DNA from: Clostridia bacterium
Lineage (GTDB): Bacteria > Bacillota > Clostridia > Oscillospirales > CAG-272
Direction: 5' to 3'
DNA length: 10,815 nt
NCBI GenBank assembly: GCA_017386965.1
Contig: JAFOGE010000019.1
Span: 1 to 10,815 of the forward strand
Shown here: positions 1 through 5,818 of the stretch, piece by piece
Position numbering within the stretch: the first letter of the stretch is position 1
Layout: each line of letters begins with the position of its first letter
Program-made: the position numbers and the translations under genes
The notes under the pieces: generated by a model
The model's database searches: none
Seen by the model: only the letters and a program-made list of their open reading frames with translations
What the model was told of the DNA's origin: nothing

Positions 1-368
1 AGATCAAGGCGGCACCTCCCGGAAAGATCATCAAGAATCTGATGCAGCTTTCAGGTGGAGAGCAGGCATTTATCGGCGTTGCACTCTTCTTCGCAACGCT
101 CAAGGTAAATCCCACGCCCTTCTGCATCCTGGACGAGATCGAGGCTGCACTGGACGAGGTCAACGTAGAACGCCTTGCGCAATACATCAAGAGATATGCA
201 CACGGAACGCAGTTCATTATGATCACGCACAGACGCGGAACCATGGCGGCGGCGGATCGCCTCTATGGAGTTACCATGCCTGTTCACGGTATTTCCAAGG
301 TCTTGATGCTGGATACCGAGGATATTTCCAAGAAGGAAGGAGATGATTGGAATGGGATTTTTGGATAA
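1..368 (+). CDS. smc: Chromosome partition protein SMC, C-terminal ATPase head (5' end outside window)
   Basis: The reading frame is open from base 3 to the stop at 366-368 and gives 121 C-terminal residues. They carry the second half of an ABC-type SMC head. The signature motif LSGGE is at nt 48-62 and is preceded by the typical PPGK...NL run. The Walker B/D-loop follows as ILDEIEAALDE, and the H-loop region as MITHRRGTM, then the family-typical ADRLYGVTM. SMC dimers load on DNA with ScpA/ScpB and organise and segregate the chromosome; this part binds and hydrolyses ATP together with the N-terminal lobe, which lies off the window. The last 17 nt overlap ftsY, whose ribosome binding site lies inside the smc coding sequence. 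The smc-ftsY pair is a conserved Bacillota arrangement. The in-frame ATG at 42 is internal and is not a start. Confidence 0.96.
   Translation, partial: IKAAPPGKIIKNLMQLSGGEQAFIGVALFFATLKVNPTPFCILDEIEAALDEVNVERLAQYIKRYAHGTQFIMITHRRGTMAAADRLYGVTMPVHGISKVLMLDTEDISKKEGDDWNGIFG
337..342 (+). promoter_or_regulatory. Ribosome binding site that decides the ftsY start
   Basis: AAGGAG lies within the 3' end of smc. It abuts the ATG at 343 with no spacer, but is nine bases from the ATG at 352. This favours the second ATG, which also gives the family-typical MGFLDKLFG-like N-terminus. Confidence 0.7.
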
Positions 369-1635
369 GCTCTTTGGAAGAAAAAAGAAAGAGCAAGAAA
401 TGCCCGAGAGCAAAGACATAGAAAATGCAGAAGCACCTTCCTCGCAAGAGGAAGAACACATAGCAGCCGCAAAGAAGGCGGCCGAAGAAGCAGCCGCAAA
501 GAAGGCAGCCGAAGAAGCAGCCGCAAAGAAGGCAGCCGAAGAAGCTGCTGCAAGGAAGGCAGCCGAAGAAGCAGCCGCAAAGAAGGCAGCCGAAGAAGCA
601 GCTGCAAAGAAGGCAGCTGAAGAAGCTGCTGCAAAGAAGGCGGCCGAAGAAGCAGCCGCAAAGAAGGCAGCCGAAGAAGCTGCAGCAAAGAAAGCTGCGG
701 AGGAAGAACCCAACCCCAAGCAGGAGAAAAAATCCTTCTGGAAGCGTGTGCGCGAGGGCTTGACCAAGACCAAGAGCGCTCTCTTTGGACAGATCGATGA
801 TCTTCTCAAGAACTTTGTAAAGGTCGATGAGGATCTTTTGGAGGAGCTTGAGGAAATTCTGATCTGTGCGGACGTTGGTGTCAATGCCTCCGAGGAGATC
901 ATTGACGAGCTTCGTGAGCAGATCAAGGATGGCCGTCTGAAGGAAAAGGAGCAGGTTACGCAAGCACTCCGTACCATTCTTGAGGGAATGATCGGGGAAG
1001 GGGAGCCTCTCAAGCTGCAAACCTCGCCGAGCGTAATTCTGGTCATCGGTGTCAACGGAGTTGGCAAAACGACCTCGATCGGTAAGATCTCCAATCAACT
1101 GCGCAAGCAGGGGAAGAAGGTGATTGTTGCTGCGGCAGATACCTTCCGTGCGGCGGCAATCGACCAGCTTGCCGTTTGGTGCGAGCGTGCTAAGGTAGAT
1201 CTTGTGCGTCAAAACGAAGGAAGCGATCCCGCGGCAGTCGTATTTGATGCATGCCACGCGGCAAAGAACAAAAAGGCGGATGTGCTGATCATTGATACGG
1301 CCGGACGTCTTCATAACAAGACCAATCTGATGAATGAGCTGGCGAAGATCAACCGAGTGATCGACCGCGAGCTTCCGGGAGCATCCCGCGAGAATCTTCT
1401 CGTTCTGGATGCTACCACCGGCCAGAATGCGATCTCGCAGGCCAAGGAGTTCAAGAATGCCGCAAGTCTTACGGGCTTGATTCTGAACAAGCTGGATGGT
1501 ACTGCAAAGGGCGGTATCGTCATTTCCATCCGCAAGGAGCTGAATATTCCCGTCAAGTTTATCGGCGTCGGCGAAAAGCTGGACGACATGCAGGAATTTG
1601 ATCAGAAGGAATTTGTCAGCGCACTCTTTGAATAG
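352..1635 (+). CDS. ftsY: Signal recognition particle receptor FtsY with a long Ala/Lys/Glu repeat domain
   Basis: This is the SRP receptor GTPase. It docks ribosome-SRP complexes at the membrane and hands nascent membrane proteins to SecYEG. From the ATG at 352 it is 427 residues. Residues 1-37 form a short basic/acidic leader (GFLDKLFGRKKK), and 38-118 are nine tandem copies of AAAKKAAEE. The N (four-helix) domain starts around residue 127. The G domain has the P-loop GVNGVGKTT at 233-241, DTFRAAA from 263, DTAGR at 315-319, the guanine-specificity motif NKLDG at 379-383, and GVGE at 405-408. The NG core is complete and orthodox. The N-terminal A domain, variable in the family, is here almost entirely repeat, predicted as a long charged helix. 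The gene overlaps smc by 17 nt, and rdgB follows after 18 nt. The upstream ATG at 343 is possible but has no SD spacing. Confidence 0.96.
   Translation: MGFLDKLFGRKKKEQEMPESKDIENAEAPSSQEEEHIAAAKKAAEEAAAKKAAEEAAAKKAAEEAAARKAAEEAAAKKAAEEAAAKKAAEEAAAKKAAEEAAAKKAAEEAAAKKAAEEEPNPKQEKKSFWKRVREGLTKTKSALFGQIDDLLKNFVKVDEDLLEELEEILICADVGVNASEEIIDELREQIKDGRLKEKEQVTQALRTILEGMIGEGEPLKLQTSPSVILVIGVNGVGKTTSIGKISNQLRKQGKKVIVAAADTFRAAAIDQLAVWCERAKVDLVRQNEGSDPAAVVFDACHAAKNKKADVLIIDTAGRLHNKTNLMNELAKINRVIDRELPGASRENLLVLDATTGQNAISQAKEFKNAASLTGLILNKLDGTAKGGIVISIRKELNIPVKFIGVGEKLDDMQEFDQKEFVSALFE
463..705 (+). repeat. Nine tandem 27-bp repeats inside ftsY
   Basis: Nine head-to-tail 27-bp units each encode AAAKKAAEE. 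Units 2, 3, 5 and 8 (starting at 490, 517, 571 and 652) are identical at the nucleotide level. The other five differ at synonymous third positions, except for one AAG-to-AGG (Lys to Arg) change in unit 4 (544-570). Unit 9 (679-705) is the most diverged. There are no spacers. The unit length is a multiple of three, so gain or loss of units keeps the frame. Confidence 0.97.
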
Positions 1636-1653
1636 AGAGGAACGGATGGCTTT

Positions 1654-2262
1654 ATGAAATTTGTGTTAGCATCCCGCAATCCCAAAAAGATCAAGGAGCT
1701 GCGCACGCTGCTTTCTGCCTATCTCTCCGACGTAGAAATCCTCTCACTTGACGACGTGGGCTTTTATGACGAGATCGAGGAGAATGGGAACACCTTTGAG
1801 GAGAATGCCTTGATCAAGGCGCGCGTTGCCGCGAGAAGCGGTTATATCGGTCTTGGGGATGATTCCGGACTGTGTGTGGACGCTCTTGACGGGGAACCCG
1901 GCATCTATTCGGCCAGGTACGCCGCAATGCATTCCTCCATTGATCATAGCGATGCGGAGAACAATCGCGTGCTTCTGGAAAGGATGAGCAGTCTTTCGGA
2001 TGCCGAGCGCGGCGCATCGTTTGTCTGTTGCTTTGCCTGCGTTTTCCCGGATGGAAGGGAATTCACCGTCCGAGGAAATGCAAAAGGTCACATTTTACGG
2101 GATTACCGCGGAGTCGGCGGGTTCGGATATGATCCGTTGTTCTATTGCGATGCCGTACAAAAGACTTTTGCGGAGCTTACTGCAGAAGAAAAGAACCGCA
2201 TTTCACACCGCGCGCTTGCTATCGCGGCATTTGCGCAACGATTTCAAAAAGAATTGAATTAA
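1654..2262 (+). CDS. rdgB: XTP/dITP diphosphatase (non-canonical purine NTP pyrophosphatase, RdgB/HAM1)
   Basis: The enzyme hydrolyses ITP, dITP and XTP to the monophosphate and pyrophosphate, which keeps deaminated purines out of DNA and RNA. The 202-residue length is normal for the family. Visible motifs are the N-terminal SRNPKKIKEL (residues 7-16, phosphate-binding), FEENALIKA (48-56), GDDSGL (68-73, with the catalytic/metal acidic pair D69-D70), GEPGIYSARYA (80-90), GFGYDPLF (156-163), and the C-terminal SHRALA (184-189), which holds the conserved Ser-His-Arg. The start at 1654 gives the canonical MKFVLASRN beginning; an AGAGAGGA stretch at 1634-1641 is the best SD, with rather long spacing. 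The ATG at 1646 is out of frame. The gene is 18 nt after ftsY and 6 nt before the next gene, so it is probably in the same operon. Confidence 0.96.
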   Translation: MKFVLASRNPKKIKELRTLLSAYLSDVEILSLDDVGFYDEIEENGNTFEENALIKARVAARSGYIGLGDDSGLCVDALDGEPGIYSARYAAMHSSIDHSDAENNRVLLERMSSLSDAERGASFVCCFACVFPDGREFTVRGNAKGHILRDYRGVGGFGYDPLFYCDAVQKTFAELTAEEKNRISHRALAIAAFAQRFQKELN

Positions 2263-2268
2263 ACATTT

Positions 2269-2760
2269 ATGAAATTTTCGGAATATTTTTTTGACACGAG
2301 CGTGCGTGTTCGCGCCGTTCTGTCCGGACTTATGACGGGTTGCTTGATCGGTCTGCTGCTTGAGAGCTGGCAATACGGTGTTCTTACGGGGGCAATCGTA
2401 ACGCTCTTATACTCTCTGATCCTTCCCGTGCTCCTCTATCGTGCAGATCTTCCATATCTTCGATTGAAGGATACGCTCCCCAAGCCATTTCTCATTGATG
2501 CGCGGGTTCGCTTCACTGTCAAGGACGGCAGTGTTGGAGGATTCTTTATTCTCACCGATCGGACGATGATCTTTCTTTCTGCAGAGCGTGGAAATCATCG
2601 ATTGGAGTTGAGCAGGTCAGACGTAAAATCCGTGATTCGGAATGATGATCTGACGATGAGTATTTTTCTAAATCAAACACAGTTCGTGCGCGTAATGTCT
2701 GCGACTACCGAGGAGATCCTTCAAACTCTTCGTGAAAACGGATGGAGCGTTTCGAGCTGA
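2269..2760 (+). CDS. Unrecognised membrane protein: two N-terminal helices plus GRAM/PH-like domain
   Basis: I do not recognise a named family for this 163-residue protein. Residues about 15-32 and 36-57 are two hydrophobic segments separated by a very short turn, which suggests a membrane hairpin. Residues about 74-158 are soluble and read as a PH/GRAM-like beta domain: a DGSVGGFFILTDRTMIFLS stretch (strand-turn-strand with the 'LTD' typical of GRAM domains), then an LxLSRSDVKSV strand, and a final helix TEEILQTLREN. That assignment is inferred from pattern only. The gene sits 6 nt after rdgB with no convincing SD, so translation is probably coupled; yhbY starts 13 nt after its stop. An internal ATG at 2332 would remove part of the first membrane segment and is less likely. 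Its position suggests co-expression with the housekeeping cluster, but no role can be assigned. Confidence 0.85.
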   Translation: MKFSEYFFDTSVRVRAVLSGLMTGCLIGLLLESWQYGVLTGAIVTLLYSLILPVLLYRADLPYLRLKDTLPKPFLIDARVRFTVKDGSVGGFFILTDRTMIFLSAERGNHRLELSRSDVKSVIRNDDLTMSIFLNQTQFVRVMSATTEEILQTLRENGWSVSS

Positions 2761-2773
2761 AGAAAGGATAACT

Positions 2774-3070
2774 ATGATCACATCCAAGCAAAGAGCCTAT
2801 CTGCGAGGACTTGCCAATGATCTTTCTCCGATCATGCAGATCGGGAAGGGCGGACTTACCGAGAATATGCTCAAGACCTTTTCGGATGCTCTCGAAGCGC
2901 GTGAGCTGATCAAGCTTCACGTTCTGGAAAACAGCGGAGAGGCCCCCAAGGAGCTTTTGCAGGTGCTTGCCGCACAGCTTCATGCCGAGGCGGTTGCTGT
3001 GACTGGTAGAAAGATCGTTCTCTACCGTGCATCCGAGAAGAAGCCAACCATTGAATTACCCAAAGCATGA
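2774..3070 (+). CDS. yhbY: Ribosome assembly RNA-binding protein YhbY (CRM domain)
   Basis: This 98-residue protein is essentially a single CRS1-YhbY (CRM) RNA-binding domain. It has the diagnostic opening ITSKQRAYLRGLAN, the GKGG loop at residues 24-27 within PIMQIGKGGLTEN, and the EARELIKLHVLEN segment. Family members bind pre-50S ribosomal particles and assist large-subunit assembly. The start at 2774 is chosen because the SD AGAAAGGA (2761-2768) sits five bases upstream and the protein then begins exactly where the family does. An in-frame ATG at 2732 would add 14 unrelated residues inside the preceding gene. Its stop overlaps the nadD start (ATGA). The yhbY-nadD-yqeK-rsfS order is conserved in Bacillota (B. 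subtilis yqeI-nadD-yqeK-yqeL). Confidence 0.95.
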   Translation: MITSKQRAYLRGLANDLSPIMQIGKGGLTENMLKTFSDALEARELIKLHVLENSGEAPKELLQVLAAQLHAEAVAVTGRKIVLYRASEKKPTIELPKA

Positions 3071-3654
3071 TGCGAATTGGAATCTATGAGGGAGGCTTTT
3101 CACCCCCTCACAAGGGTCACGTTGCTGCTGCAAAGGCTTTTATGGAGCAAATGTGGCTGGATTTTCTGTATGTAGTTCCGCTTCCATTGGAGGATACGTC
3201 GATTTCTGCATCCGACCGGTTGGAGATGTGTCGTCTTGCTTTTTCGGATACCGAAGGGATCTGTGTGAGTGATATGGCTCTGTGTGAAGGGAATTCCTGG
3301 AGTACTACACGTTTTCTGCGAGAGCTTTCCGGCGAGGATCGGCGCCTTTTCCTTCTGTTGGGAACAGACACGATGCTTTCTCTGGAGGAGAACCCCTCCG
3401 TTGATGAGATTTTTGCTCTTTCCTATCCCACCTATGTAAGACGGGAAAAGGATGCTTTTATAGATCGCATCATTCCGCAAAAAATGTCCACTTATCAAAC
3501 CAAATATGGGAAGATTGTCCGTAGGATCGTTACAGAAACCTTGGAGATTTCCTCCGGGGAGATCCGAAGTCGGTTGCAACGGGGAGAGGAAGTAACAGAT
3601 CGGCTTCCGCTTACGGTGGAAAAATACATTGCTGACAAACATTTATACGGGTGA
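3067..3654 (+). CDS. nadD: Nicotinate-nucleotide adenylyltransferase NadD, divergent
   Basis: NadD transfers AMP from ATP to nicotinate mononucleotide, giving deamido-NAD in NAD synthesis. The 195 residues match the family length. The nucleotidyltransferase signature is HKGH (residues 15-18) in EGGFSPPHKGH. The second ATP-binding motif is ISSGEIRSRL (161-170, family ISSTxIR), and the C-terminus VEKYIADKHLY is typical. The middle holds WSTTRFLREL and LFLLLGTDTMLSL, equivalent to the SYTxxTL and IIGxDsLxxL motifs. Oddities: the usual GGTFDP is GGFSPP, the PPHK substrate loop after the second strand is replaced by VPLPLEDTS, and the Trp after the GxDsL motif is missing. Gene position (yhbY before, yqeK after) strongly supports nadD. 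The start may be 3067 (ATGA overlap with yhbY) or 3070, which gives the more typical MRIGIY; neither has a strong SD, which suggests coupling. Confidence 0.88.
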   Translation: MMRIGIYEGGFSPPHKGHVAAAKAFMEQMWLDFLYVVPLPLEDTSISASDRLEMCRLAFSDTEGICVSDMALCEGNSWSTTRFLRELSGEDRRLFLLLGTDTMLSLEENPSVDEIFALSYPTYVRREKDAFIDRIIPQKMSTYQTKYGKIVRRIVTETLEISSGEIRSRLQRGEEVTDRLPLTVEKYIADKHLYG

Positions 3655-3675
3655 ACCTGTCGGAGAAGTGAGATA

Positions 3676-4320
3676 ATGATAGAGATTACCGAACAAATGC
3701 TGACCGAATTGCGCAAGCAGATCACAAATCGGATGTCCCCGAAGCGCCTTCACCATACGCTGGCCGTAGAGGACATGACGGCAAGGCTTTGCGCACTTTA
3801 CTGCCCAGAGAAGGCAACTGTGCTTCGTGCGGCGGCTCTCCTGCACGATCTGACAAAGGAGCTTTCCCTAGAGGAGCAGATTCAACTCTGCAAGGAAAAA
3901 GGACTTTCTCTTTGCGAGCAGGATCTGCACTCTCCAAAAACACTTCACGCACGCACGGCCGCTGCCGTAATTCCTTCGGCGTTTCCGAACTTTGCCGATC
4001 CTCTCGTGATCCGTGCGGTCCGCTGGCACACCGTAGGAAGAGCAGGAATGACCTTGCCGGAGAAGTTGCTCTACTTGGCAGATTATATTGACGATTCCCG
4101 AACCTTTGAGAATTGCGTTCGTCTTCGACACGCCTTTTGGAGTGCAGATCCGGAAACGCTTTCACCCGAACAGCGACTTTTCCACCTTCACCGGATCTTG
4201 CTGCTTTCCTTCCAAATGACGATTACCGATCTTTTGGCGGAAGGAGCGCTGATATCCCCCGAAACCATAGCGGCCAGAAACGAGCTTTTACTGCTTCCGG
4301 ACAGGGAAGCCAGGAGTTGA
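3676..4320 (+). CDS. yqeK: HD-domain Ap4A hydrolase YqeK (symmetrical bis(5'-nucleosyl)-tetraphosphatase)
   Basis: The YqeK family cleaves diadenosine tetraphosphate, a stress nucleotide, into two ADP. The 214 residues contain the HD metal site: the first His in RLHHTLAV (residues 24-31, probably H27), the HD pair H57-D58 in AALLHDLTKE, H91 in LHARTAAAV, H118 in AVRWHTVGRAGM, and D136 in LLYLADYIDDSR. All expected metal ligands are present. From about residue 150 a helical C-terminal extension follows, a little longer than in compact YqeK proteins. The GGAG at 3662-3665 serves as SD, ten bases from the ATG. nadD ends 21 nt upstream. The neighbourhood matches B. subtilis nadD-yqeK-yqeL, but an LCP gene is inserted before rsfS. 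Confidence 0.94.
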   Translation: MIEITEQMLTELRKQITNRMSPKRLHHTLAVEDMTARLCALYCPEKATVLRAAALLHDLTKELSLEEQIQLCKEKGLSLCEQDLHSPKTLHARTAAAVIPSAFPNFADPLVIRAVRWHTVGRAGMTLPEKLLYLADYIDDSRTFENCVRLRHAFWSADPETLSPEQRLFHLHRILLLSFQMTITDLLAEGALISPETIAARNELLLLPDREARS

Positions 4321-4335
4321 GATAACATAGAGATC

Positions 4336-4368
4336 GGTTCGCCTTACATCAAATAAATGAGGTGAACC
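4336..4368 (+). promoter_or_regulatory. Short inverted repeat covering the LCP gene's ribosome binding site
   Basis: GGTTCGCC (4336-4343) can pair with GGTGAACC (4361-4368) through eight pairs including one G-T wobble, with a 17-nt loop. The right arm covers most of the SD GAGGTG (4359-4364) and ends one base before the ATG at 4370. It could hide the start site, but a stem of this size can arise by chance. Confidence 0.3.
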
Positions 4369-4369
4369 C

Positions 4370-5350
4370 ATGAAAATACGTTCCCACTCTTCCGTTTTTA
4401 TTTTGTTGCTTGCGGTCCTTTTTGCTCTTGCCGTTTCCGCACCCTTTCGCATTTCGGCAAGCGAACGGATCCCTTTGCAGACACATTCCGTCCTTGCATC
4501 GCGCCATCCCCGTGTCATTCGGGTTTTGGTCATGGGGTGTGATGCCTCCGACCGATTGACCGATTCGATTTTTCTCGTTTCTCTCCAAAAGGAGAGCGGC
4601 AGCATGGGCGTGGTGCAGATCCCACGGGATACCTATGCCAATTATACCGAGCGAGATTATAAGAAGCTCAATGGGGCGTGGAGCGCTCTTGGCGCTTCGG
4701 CGATCCGATCCTTTTATTCGCAAAATTTAGGGGTTCCCATTGATCATTTTCTCGTCCTCAATCTCTCCAATCTTCGCCATTTGGTGGATGCTGTGGGAGG
4801 AGTGGATATTGAGATTCCGCAGGACATGGACTATTCCGATCCTGCGCAGGATCTGGAGATCCACTTTCAAAAGGGCGTTGCACACCTGGACGGAAAAGCG
4901 GCGGAGGAATTCGTGCGCTACCGATCCGGCTACGTCAATGCCGATCTTGGGCGACTGGACGCGCAAAAGCTTTTTATGCGAGCCTTTGCGATGCGGCTGC
5001 AAAATCTGAGTACCGGACAGGTCTGGCGGGTACTGGCGGCCTCTCTGACCGCTCTGCAAACGGACATTCCCATCACCGAGCTTGGCAGAACGGTTACGGC
5101 GTTCAGTGCTTGCCAAGCAGAGAACATTCGTTTTTGCACGATGCCCGGGCAGGCCGTGCGAGGAAGAAGCGGTGCTTGGTATTATAGCTTAAACAGAGAG
5201 GGTGCTGAGAGAGTCTTGGAAGAATTTTCGTTTTCCCCGGGATTTGCCGAAAAGAAGCTTTTTGATCCGCAGGAGATCTTTGACCGAAAGGATCATGCGG
5301 ATTTTCACAAAATCTATATTGCTCCGGAGGTCGCGTTGCCTTTGGAGTAA
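4370..5350 (+). CDS. LCP (LytR-CpsA-Psr) family cell-wall glycopolymer ligase
   Basis: LCP proteins sit on the outer face of the membrane and attach lipid-linked glycopolymers (teichoic acids, capsule) to peptidoglycan. This 326-residue protein starts with a basic stretch and a hydrophobic segment (about residues 9-26), a signal peptide or membrane anchor. The domain then shows MGCDASDRLTDSIFLVSL (55-72; R62 and D65 in the pyrophosphate-binding site), VVQIPRDTY (R86-D87), HFLVLNLSNLRHLVDAVGGVDIEIP (core strand and the GGV turn at 143-145), and VRYRSGYVNADLGRLDAQK (182-200; R183, R185 and R195 of the active site). The key arginines and aspartates are thus present. The usual GGP motif after the IPRD strand is changed to LGAS. 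The SD GAGGTG (4359-4364) decides the start. It lies between yqeK (49 nt) and rsfS (23 nt). Which polymer it transfers cannot be told. Confidence 0.92.
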   Translation: MKIRSHSSVFILLLAVLFALAVSAPFRISASERIPLQTHSVLASRHPRVIRVLVMGCDASDRLTDSIFLVSLQKESGSMGVVQIPRDTYANYTERDYKKLNGAWSALGASAIRSFYSQNLGVPIDHFLVLNLSNLRHLVDAVGGVDIEIPQDMDYSDPAQDLEIHFQKGVAHLDGKAAEEFVRYRSGYVNADLGRLDAQKLFMRAFAMRLQNLSTGQVWRVLAASLTALQTDIPITELGRTVTAFSACQAENIRFCTMPGQAVRGRSGAWYYSLNREGAERVLEEFSFSPGFAEKKLFDPQEIFDRKDHADFHKIYIAPEVALPLE

Positions 5351-5373
5351 GCAATCAGAAAGGATGTTCTGTT

Positions 5374-5727
5374 ATGGAAGAATTGAAGCAGGAGCAGTTA
5401 CCCTCCTTGGCGGGTGCTGCACCAAAGGAGCTTGCGCACGCCATTTTTGATATTCTGGATGCCAAGAAGGCGCATGGAATCAAGGTTTTGCGTGTCAATG
5501 ATCAAACCGTCATAACCGATTACTTCGTTATTTGCAACGGAAATTCCGGAACGCAGGTGAAGTCCTTGGCGGGTGAAGTGGAATATAAGCTCGGACTGCG
5601 CGGGGTTGACCCCACGCACTTCGAGGGAAGAGATAACAACGGATGGATCGTTCTGGATTACAGCTCGGTCATCGTTCATATTTTCAGTCGCGAAAACCGT
5701 GACTTCTATCAGCTGGAGAAGCTTTAG
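5374..5727 (+). CDS. rsfS: Ribosomal silencing factor RsfS (Iojap family)
   Basis: RsfS binds protein uL14 of the free 50S subunit and blocks joining to 30S, damping translation in poor conditions. The 117 residues match the family throughout: DAKKAHGIKVLRV (29-41), TDYFVICNGNSGTQVKSLA (48-66), EGRDNNGWIVLDYSSVIVHIF (84-104) and RENRDFYQLEKL at the end. About 17 N-terminal residues precede the conserved core; the SD AGAAAGGA (5357-5364), nine bases before the ATG, supports this start. The final Trp common in the family (LExLW) is absent. Gene order nadD-yqeK-(LCP)-rsfS and the following leuS fit Clostridia. The 91-nt gap to leuS holds no terminator that I can support. Confidence 0.95.
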   Translation: MEELKQEQLPSLAGAAPKELAHAIFDILDAKKAHGIKVLRVNDQTVITDYFVICNGNSGTQVKSLAGEVEYKLGLRGVDPTHFEGRDNNGWIVLDYSSVIVHIFSRENRDFYQLEKL

Positions 5728-5818
5728 GCGACGCAGAGGAGATCCCTTTTCAGGGACTTGACGACTGATTTTTACCCAAATCTTGTAGCAGATTCATATT
5801 GAACAGAGAGGATAAATC

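Noticed and set aside
463..705. CRISPR-like or intergenic repeat array
   Set aside because: The units are contiguous without spacers, keep the ftsY frame and vary at synonymous sites, so this is a coding tandem repeat.
51..1314. Long open frames on the - strand opposite smc/ftsY, rich in Ala/Ser/Phe or Leu/Cys/Phe
   Set aside because: They are mirror images of the stop-free 27-bp repeat and of ftsY codon bias. They have no SD and resemble no protein family, and the + strand ftsY is unambiguous.
2732..2773. Longer N-terminus for YhbY
   Set aside because: The extra 14 residues overlap the previous gene and do not fit the family; the ATG at 2774 has a good SD.
3650..3657. GGTGAACC also occurs here as well as at 4361-4368, suggesting a repeated regulatory element
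   Set aside because: This copy spans the nadD 3' end, lacks the pairing arm and is only 8 bp, so it is consistent with chance.
5728..5818. T-box leader, terminator or promoter upstream of leuS
   Set aside because: There is no AGGGTGG-type T-box element and no strong hairpin with a U tract. TCCC/GGGA near 5744-5755 and AATCT/AGATT at 5779-5794 form only 4-5 bp stems. A TTTACC/CATATT pair (5771/5795) would put the start of transcription on the SD itself.
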